Shown: one piece after another, positions 1 through 5,064 of the stretch
Layout of the letters: each line of letters starts with the position of its first letter
How positions within the stretch are numbered: the first letter of the stretch is position 1
Assembly (NCBI RefSeq): GCF_035762905.1
Contig: NZ_DASUCC010000022.1
Location: 1 to 5,064, forward strand
DNA: 5,064 nt
Reading direction: 5' to 3'
Source: DASYTH01 sp035762905
Lineage (GTDB): Bacteria > Actinomycetota > Actinomycetes > Mycobacteriales > Pseudonocardiaceae
Made by a program: the position numbers and the translations under genes
The notes under the pieces: generated by a model
Told to the model about the DNA's origin: nothing
Seen by the model: the letters and a program-made list of their open reading frames with translations, nothing else
Database searches by the model: none

Positions 1-206
1 GGCTGAGTGAACTCCGTCTCGTTGACCAGCACCGCGTCCGGGCCGTCCTCGCCGGCAAGAAGCACATCGCCGAGCGCCCGGGACAGATGCGGGTCGAGCG
101 CCGCGCACACCTCGTCGAAAGCCGCCCGGAACACCGGGAACGCCGCATACAGCCCGCGCCCCATGCACAGCCGCTGGCAGCCCTGACCGGTGAACAGCAT
201 CGCCGT
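1..206 (-). other. AT2: acyltransferase domain of the downstream module (N-terminal part only)
   Basis: The first ~65 residues of an AT are present, from AMLFTGQGCQ (residues 1621-1630) to ETEFTQ at the window edge. FTGQG (180-194) is the conserved N-terminal AT motif, followed by MGRGLYAAFPVFRAAFDEVC, a normal AT helix. The active-site GHSxG and the substrate-specific YASH/HAFH motif would lie below position 1, so the extender of this module cannot be predicted. Cys1629 and Cys1633 replace the usual Ala and Gly of GQGAQRLGMG. Confidence 0.92.
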
Positions 207-3200
207 GCCGCCCTCGGCCGCCTCGCCGAGGCTCGCGCCGGCCGGCGTTCGGCCCTCGGCCAAGTCGCGCAGCGCCTGCAACGTCTCCGCCCTGGTGGTG
301 ACGCCGATGCTGGCCCGGTGCTCGAAATGCGTGCGGTGCGCGGCGGTCGCGACGATGTCGCCCAGCGGCACCTGCGGGTGGCCGGCGATCCAGTCGGCCC
401 AGCGGCCGGCCTGGGCGCGGACGGCCGCCTCGGTCCGCCCGGACAGCACCAGCGGGAAGGTGCCCTCGACGGCGGCGCCCGCGGGTTCGGTTGCCGGCGC
501 CTCCTCCAGCACCAGGTGGCCGTTGGTGCCGCTGAGCCCGAATGAGGACACGCCGGCTCGGCGGGGTCGGGTGTCGTTGTGAGGCCAGGGTTGGGGTTGG
601 GTGAGCAGGTGCAGGCCGCTGTCGTCCCATGGGATGTGGGGACTGGGTTGTTCGGCGTGCAGGGTCTTCGGCAGGGTCTGGTGTTGGAGGGCGAGCACCA
701 TCTTGATCACGCCGACCACTCCGGCGGCGGCTTGGGTGTGGCCGAGGTTTGACTTCGCGGATCCCAGATAGAGGGGCTGGTTGGTGTCGCGGTGGGGGCC
801 GAACACCTCGGCCAATGCGCCGGCTTCGATCGGGTCGCCCAGGGTGGTGCCGGTGCCGTGCGCCTCGACGGCGTCGATGTCGGCCGGGGTCAGCCGGGCG
901 GCGGCCAGCGCGTCCCTGATCACCCGCTGCTGGGACGGGCCGTTCGGCGCGGTCAGGCCCTGGCTGCGGCCGTCCTGGTTGACCGCGCTGCCCCGGATCA
1001 CCGCGAGCACCTGGTCCCCGTCCCGCTCGGCCGCCGAAAGCCGTTTGAGCACAAGGATTCCGCAACCGTCGGACCAGCCGGCGCCGTCGGCGAGCGCGGA
1101 GAAGGACTTGCACCGCCCGTCCGGGGCCATCCCCTTGAGCCGGCTGAACTCAACGAACAGCCTCGGGGTGCTCATCACCGTCACGCCGCCGGCCAGCGCC
1201 AGGTCACATTCGTTCTGGCGCAACGCGTTGACCGCGAGGTGCAGGGCGACCAGGGAGGACGAGCACGCGGTGTCCACGCTGACCGCGGGGCCCTGCAGGC
1301 CGAGGGTGTAGGCCACCCGGCCGGAGACCACGCTGGTCGCGTTGCCGGTGCTGAGGTAGCCGTCGAACGCGTCGAGCTGGCGGCCCTGCTCGCCGTAGTC
1401 GGAGCTCATCGCGCCGAGGTAGACCCCGGTGCGGCTCTCGCTGAGCCCGGCTGGCCGGATCCCGGCGCGCTCCAAGGCTTCCCACGCGGTCTCCAGCACC
1501 ACCCGCTGCTGCGGATCCATGGACACCGTCTCGCGCTGGGAGATTCCGAAGAACGCGGCGTCGAAGCCTTCCACGTCGTGGATGAAGCCGCCCTCCCGGG
1601 CATAGGTCTTGCCCGGCGCCTCCGGGTCCGGATCGTAGACGTCGAGCTTTTCCCACCGTGGCGGGAACTCCCCGATCGCGTCGGCGCCGTCGGCGAGCAG
1701 GTCCCAGTAGGACTCCGGGCTGTCGATGCCGCCGGGCAGCCGGCAGGCCATGGCGATGATCGCGATCGGCTCGTTCGGGACGGCGCCGGCGCGGGCCGGT
1801 GCCGGCCGGCTCGCGGCCGGGCCGCCGAGCGCGAGCTTGTCCAGCAACAGCCCGGCGATCGCCGTCGGGGTGGGGTAGTCGAAGGCCAGCGTCGCCGGCA
1901 GGGTGAGCCCGGTCTCGGCGGCCAGCCGGCGGCGCAGCTCGACGGCCATCAGCGAGTCGAGACCGAGGTCCTTGAGCACCTGGCCGGCGGCCAGGTGGTC
2001 CGGCCCGGACATGCCGAGCACCACCGCGGCCTCCCGGCGCACCAGCTCGGTGAGCCGGGTGGTCCGCTCGGCGGCGGGCAGGCCGAGCAGCCGCTCGCGC
2101 AACCCGGCGGGCGCGCCGGCCGGGCCCAATCGCTTGCGGGGGGCCCGGATCAGGCCGCGCAGCAGTGCGGGAACCTGGTCGGGGTCGCGGTCCAGCCGCA
2201 CCGGCACCAGGTGGGCGTGGTCCGGCCCGAGGGCGGCGTCCAGTGCGGCCAGGCCCTGCTCGGCGCTGAGCGCGGCCACGCCCCGGCGCCGCATCCGGGC
2301 CAGCTCGGCCTGGCCGAGGCGCGCGGTGAGGCCGATCCCGGATTGCTGCCACAGACCCCAGGACACGCTGACCGCCGGGCGGCCCAGGGTGCGGCGGTGC
2401 GCGGCGAGGGCGTCCAGGAAGGCGTTGGCCGCCGCGTAGTTGGCCTGCCCGGCGCCGCCGAGCACCCCGGCCGCCGAGGAGAACAGCACGAACGCGGCCA
2501 GGTCCAGGTCGCGGGTCAGCTCGTGCAGGTGCGCGGCGCCGCCGGCCTTGGGCCGCCACACCGCTTCGAGCCGCTCGGGACTCTGCCCGGCCAGCACCCC
2601 GTCGTCCAGGACCGCGGCGAGGTGGAACACCCCGGTCCACGGGCGTTCGGCCGCGTCGAGCACGGCGGCGAGCTCCGCGCGCCGGCCGGCGTCGCAGCCG
2701 ACCACCCGCACGGTCCGCGCACCGGCCTCGGTGAGCCCGGCGGCCAGGTCGGCCGCGCCCGGCGCGTCCGGTCCGCGCCGCGAGGTCAACACCAGATGGC
2801 GAACCCCGTGCCGGGCAACGAGATGCCGGGCGACCAGCCGGCCGAGCTCGCCGGTGCCGCCGGTGATCAGCACCGCCCCCTCGGGATCGAACGCCACCGG
2901 CCCATCGGCCGACGCGGCAACCGGAACCAGCCGGGCGGCCCTGATCTCCCCGCCACGGATCGCGATCTCCGGTTCGCCGGCCGGCACCGCGATCCCGGCC
3001 GGGTCGCTCGGATCGTCGGTGTCCACCAGGTGGATGACCCGGTCCGGGTACTCGGCCCGGACCGCGCGCAGCAGCCCCCACAGCGGCGCGCCGGCCAGCT
3101 CGGCCACCCCGTCCCCGGCGTCCACGGCGCCGGAGGTGACCCACACCAGCTCGGCCCGCGCCAACTCGGGTTCGGCCAGAAGTCGTTGCGCCATCAGCAG

Positions 3201-5064
3201 AGCGGCGGTGGTGACGGTCAACGGATCCGCGTCCGGGGCCGTGGCGTCCACGATCACCCGGTCCGGCGACGCACCGTCCCGCGCCAGCAGGCTGTCCAGC
3301 TTCGCCATCCCGTCCACCCCGAGCACCCACACCGCCCCGGTGGCCGGGTTCGGCGCAACCCCGGCGACCGGCCGGAAGTCCACCCGGTACAGGTGACCGG
3401 CGGTGTCGCCGGCGCGGACCTGTTCGGCGGTGGCCGCGCGGATCACCAGCCGGTCCGCGCGCAGCACGGGTTGTCCGGCACCATCGGTGACGGCGATCCG
3501 AACCGCGTCGCCGTCCAGATCGATCCGCACCCGCAGTTCGGTGGCGCCGGTGGCGTACAACTCGACCCCGGTCCAGGCGAACGGCAGCAGCACGGCGCCG
3601 TCGTCCCGGATGCCGGTGAGGGTGTGCAGGGCGGCGTCGAGCAGCGCGGGGTGGATGCCGAAACCGTTGGGGTTCAACCCGTCGGGCAGCCGGACCAGAC
3701 CGTAGGCGGTGTCGCCGGCGCGACACAGCTCGGTCAGGCCCTGGAAGGCCGGGCCGTAGTCCAGGCCGCGCTCGGCGAATCTGTCGTAGAAGCCGTCCAG
3801 ATCGATCGGTTCCGCCTCGGCGACCGGCCAATCGTCCGGCTCGAAGACCGGGCCGGGTCCGGTGAGCACTCCGGTGGCGTGCCGGCGCCAGGGCGCGTCG
3901 TCGATGCGGCTGTAGATGGTGATCTCTTCGGCGTGGATCACCGCCTGCACCTGCACCGCGGTGTCCTCGGGGAGAACGAGTGGTTCCAGCAGGGTCAGCT
4001 CGGAAACCCGGTCCGCGCCGGCCTGGTGGGCGGCGGTGAGTGCGATCTCGAGCAATGCCGTGCCGGGTACCAGGATCGTGCCGAACACCGCGTGGTCGGC
4101 CAGCCACGGATGCTCGGCTACGGACAGCCGTCCGGTGAGCACGTACCCGTCCCCGTCGGCGAGGCTCAGCGCCGGCCCGAGCCACGGATGCTCGTTCCTG
4201 GCAACGGTTTTCGAGGTCTGCACCCAGAACCGCTCGCGCTGGAAGGCATAGGTGGGCAACGCGACCAGGCCACCGCTCCCGCCGAGGATCCGGTCCCAGT
4301 CCAGTTCGACCCCGTGCACGTGCAGCACGCCGAGGTTGCGCAACAGTTGTGCCTGATCGCCCCGGTCGCGGGCCAGCGATCCGACCACCACCCCGCCGTG
4401 TTCGGCGCTGGCGTCGGTGAGCGGCATGGCCAGCACCGGGTGGGCGGAGATCTCCACGAACACCGAATGCCCGTCGGCCAGCAACTGCTCGAGGGCGCGG
4501 TCGAACCGGACCGGCTCGCGCAGGTTGCGGCACCAGTAGCCGCCATCCAACTCCGGGCCTTCGACGGCCTGGCCGGTCACGGTGGAGTAGAAGCCGATCT
4601 GCGCCCGACCCGGCGTGAGATCGGCGAAGCTGTCGGCGAGTCCGGGTAGCAGCGGGTCCATCTGGGCGTTGTGCGAGGCGTAGTCGACCTTGATGGTGCG
4701 GGCATAGACGTCCTGGGCCTGCAACTCGCCGACGATCTGCTCGATCGCCTGCGCCTGGCCGGAGATCACCGTCGAGCCGGGCGTGTTCACCGCCGCCACC
4801 GACAACGCATCCCCATACGGGGCAAGGAACTCTTCGACCTCGGCTAGCGGGCGTTCGATCAGGGCCATGCCGCCCTGCCCGGCCACCGTGAGCACCGCTT
4901 GGGAGCGCTGCGCCACGATCTGCGCGCCCTGTTCCAGGGTGAGCGCGCCGCTGATCACCGCGGCCGGTACCTCCCCCTGCGAGTGGCCGACCACGGCGGC
5001 GGGTTCCACGCCCAGCGAGCGCCACACGGCCGACAACCCGATGGCCATCGCGAACAACGCCGGC
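1..5064 (-). CDS. Modular type I polyketide synthase, internal fragment: (AT)-DH-KR-ACP-KS-(AT)
   Basis: This multifunctional cytoplasmic enzyme extends and processes a polyketide chain tethered to its ACP. The minus-strand frame with codons at + positions 3-5 through 5061-5063 is open for 1687 codons and has neither start nor stop in the window, so the gene is partial at both ends. Domains in order by residue: AT1 1-215 (N-terminus missing), post-AT linker to ~290, DH ~292-542, KR ~556-967, ACP ~996-1077, KS ~1098-1523, KS-AT linker to ~1620, AT2 ~1621-1687 (C-terminus missing). Active-site motifs are intact and nothing suggests a frameshift. The ACP-KS junction is a short Ala/Pro linker without a docking domain, so two modules share one polypeptide. 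No ER is present between DH and KR. By inference module n adds methylmalonyl-CoA and leaves an alpha-methyl, alpha,beta-unsaturated thioester. The final product and the gene's name cannot be told from this fragment. Confidence 0.97.
207..494 (-). other. KS-AT linker (LPLVLSGR-type)
   Basis: Residues 1524-1619 form the small alpha/beta linker between KS and AT. The segment TFPLVLSGRTEAAVRAQA corresponds to the standard LPWVLSARS...LRAQA stretch, and HRTHFEHRASIG to the usual RTxFEHRAVV strand before the AT core. Length of about 96 residues is normal, and codon use here is back to the G/C-ending pattern of the rest of the gene. Confidence 0.82.
495..1772 (-). other. KS: ketosynthase domain of the downstream module
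   Basis: This domain accepts the chain from the preceding ACP and condenses it by decarboxylation with the next extender. It starts at EPIAII (Glu1098) and ends at LVLEEAP (Pro1523), the usual ~425 residues. The nucleophile is Cys1267 in DTACSSSL (codon 1263-1265). The two histidines are His1402 in EAHGTGT and His1442 in KSNLGHTQAAAG; the 135- and 175-residue spacings from Cys match active modular KSs, so it is not a KSQ or KS0 domain. Residues unlike the actinomycete consensus include IIAMACR (usually IIGMACR), GISQRET (usually GISPREA), GWSDGCG, and SGTNGH (usually SGTNAH). About 545-800 uses codons unlike the rest of the gene. Its substrate should be an alpha-methyl enoyl thioester, by inference from the upstream module. 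Confidence 0.96.
1833..2078 (-). other. ACP: acyl carrier protein domain
   Basis: This domain carries the growing chain on a phosphopantetheine arm attached to Ser1037 (codon 1953-1955) in LGLDSLMAVELRRRL, the standard ACP signature LGxDSL. It starts near LPAAERTTRLTELV (~996) and ends after FDYPTPTAIAGLL (~1070), giving the usual length of about 80 residues. It is a single ACP. The following ~20 residues are rich in Ala, Pro and Gly and lead directly into the next KS, so transfer to the next module happens within the same chain. Confidence 0.95.
2163..3398 (-). other. KR: ketoreductase domain, B-type (likely B1), structural plus catalytic subdomains
   Basis: This domain reduces the beta-ketoacyl-ACP with NADPH. 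The structural subdomain starts at LYRVDFRPV (Tyr559) and runs to about residue 725; no ER is inserted. The catalytic subdomain has the Rossmann motif TGGTGELG (734-741) and the tetrad Lys839, Ser863, Tyr876 and Asn880. Lys-Ser and Ser-Tyr spacings of 24 and 13 match characterised PKS KRs. LDD at 819-821 is the B-type fingerprint. Position Tyr-8 is Leu, not the A-type Trp, and Tyr+2 is Ala, not the Pro of epimerising B2 enzymes. A D-configured (3R) hydroxyl without epimerisation is therefore predicted, to be removed by the DH. Deviations are CDAGRR (790-795), where CDVADR is usual, and HLAAVLDD, where HAAGVLDD is usual. Neither touches the tetrad. Confidence 0.93.
3438..4190 (-). other. DH: dehydratase domain
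   Basis: This double-hotdog domain removes water from the beta-hydroxyacyl-ACP made by the KR, giving an alpha,beta-alkene. The catalytic His324 (codon 4092-4094) lies in HAVFGTILVP, which fits the family motif HxxxGxxxxP. The YGP motif is at Tyr436 (LDYGPAF). The catalytic Asp476 (3636-3638) lies in HPALLDAALH, 152 residues after the histidine. LLPFAWTGVELYATGA follows, as in active DHs. Length of about 250 residues is close to the family norm. With all hallmark residues present it is predicted to be active. Paired with a B-type KR it should give a trans double bond. Coordinates of the domain edges are approximate. Confidence 0.93.
4191..4418 (-). other. Post-AT linker
   Basis: Residues 216-291 form the conserved linker that follows the AT and packs against the KS-AT body. 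It carries the standard segment GVELDWDRIL and ends in LPTYAFQRERFW (residues 269-280; 4224-4259). That motif marks the end of a KS-AT didomain in modular PKSs and confirms that the frame stays intact between AT1 and DH. Confidence 0.85.
4419..5064 (-). other. AT1: acyltransferase domain, methylmalonyl-CoA type (N-terminus outside window)
   Basis: This domain loads the extender unit from CoA onto the module's ACP. The fragment begins at the PALFA segment, so roughly the first 90 residues, including the usual FxGQG motif, lie beyond 5064. The nucleophile is Ser28 in GHSQG (codon 4980-4982). Arg53, 25 residues later, matches the arginine that binds the extender carboxylate. His131 closes the YASH motif (4671-4682), 103 residues after the serine; both spacings are those of known PKS ATs. 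In this family GHSQG plus YASH marks methylmalonyl-CoA selection, whereas malonyl ATs usually have HAFH. The domain ends near the FVEISAHPVL stretch (residues 202-211). Odd points are a proline in GEVPAA just after the nucleophile, where Ala is usual, and AGQGGM where AGRGGM is usual. Specificity is a motif-based prediction. Confidence 0.94.

Noticed and set aside
541..760. G/T-rich plus-strand stretch with GGGTTGGGGTTGGG, considered as a G-quadruplex or regulatory site
   Set aside because: It encodes the PQPWP segment of the KS end and is explained by CCC/CAA codons on the minus strand. It is better treated as part of the codon-usage patch; a regulatory role has no other support.
1773..1832. 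Possible module or gene boundary (docking domain, stop and start) between ACP and KS
   Set aside because: The frame continues without a stop through a ~20-residue Ala/Pro linker. There is no coiled-coil docking helix and no intergenic gap.
2440..3396. 318-codon plus-strand frame, and neighbours at 87-545, 190-582, 781-1311, 1903-2439, 3403-3705 and 3916-4251
   Set aside because: All are Ser/Ala/Arg/Pro/Thr-rich translations lying antisense to conserved PKS domains, with no domain motif of their own. They are by-products of base composition.
2163..3437. Possible enoylreductase between DH and KR
   Set aside because: The distance from the DH end to the KR Rossmann motif is about 190 residues, filled by the KR structural subdomain starting at LYRVDF. 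An ER would need about 300 more residues and a GGVGxxA NADPH motif, which is absent.
4166..4546. Short minus-strand frames at 4166-4546, 2516-2722 and 1406-1603
   Set aside because: They overlap the AT1-DH, KR and KS coding sequence out of phase and encode no recognisable motif.
792..4649. 1285-codon open frame on the plus strand
   Set aside because: Its translation is Gly/Arg/Gln/His/Pro rich and low in complexity, with no recognisable domain, and it lies fully antisense to the PKS frame. Strong GC bias at the third codon position of the real gene removes stops from this frame.
1204..5025. 1273-codon open frame on the minus strand, out of phase with the PKS
   Set aside because: The product is extremely Arg/Gly/Ala/Pro rich with no family motif. 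The PKS motifs with correct active-site spacing are in the other frame, so this is a shadow.

Overview
The whole window lies inside one very long gene on the minus strand that encodes a modular type I polyketide synthase (PKS). The frame whose codons occupy + strand positions 3-5, 6-8 ... 5061-5063 (read on the minus strand) is open from edge to edge, 1687 codons with no stop. Both the true start and the true stop lie outside. Residue numbers below count from the first full codon (5063-5061).

Layout in the direction of translation (high to low coordinates): a 5'-truncated acyltransferase (AT) of module n, a dehydratase (DH), a ketoreductase (KR, structural plus catalytic subdomains), an acyl carrier protein (ACP), a short linker, then the ketosynthase (KS) of module n+1, the KS-AT linker and the first ~65 residues of the second AT. 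There is no enoylreductase. The KS that starts module n is beyond position 5064, so the module is inferred to be KS-AT-DH-KR-ACP, followed on the same polypeptide by KS-AT... All catalytic residues expected in the complete domains are visible, and their spacing matches known PKS families.

Predicted chemistry: AT1 carries GHSQG and YASH, the signature of methylmalonyl-CoA selection. The KR has LDD and lacks the A-type Trp, so it is B-type (likely B1). The DH should dehydrate the beta-hydroxy group. Module n should therefore install a 2-methyl-2-enoyl (trans) unit, which the ACP passes to the KS of the next module. The extender of module n+1 cannot be told, because the window ends before the second AT's active site.

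The DNA is very GC rich (about 70% by eye) with strong G/C third-position preference and no TTA codon in the frame. This fits an actinomycete; a high-GC myxobacterium such as Sorangium cannot be excluded, since some KS stretches resemble that style. No intergenic DNA, promoter, terminator, RNA gene, mobile element or CRISPR array was seen. The window is an ordinary PKS assembly-line segment. Its more curious points are a patch of atypical codon use at the end of the KS (about 545-800), several non-consensus residues in the KS, and two cysteines in the second AT's N-terminal motif.
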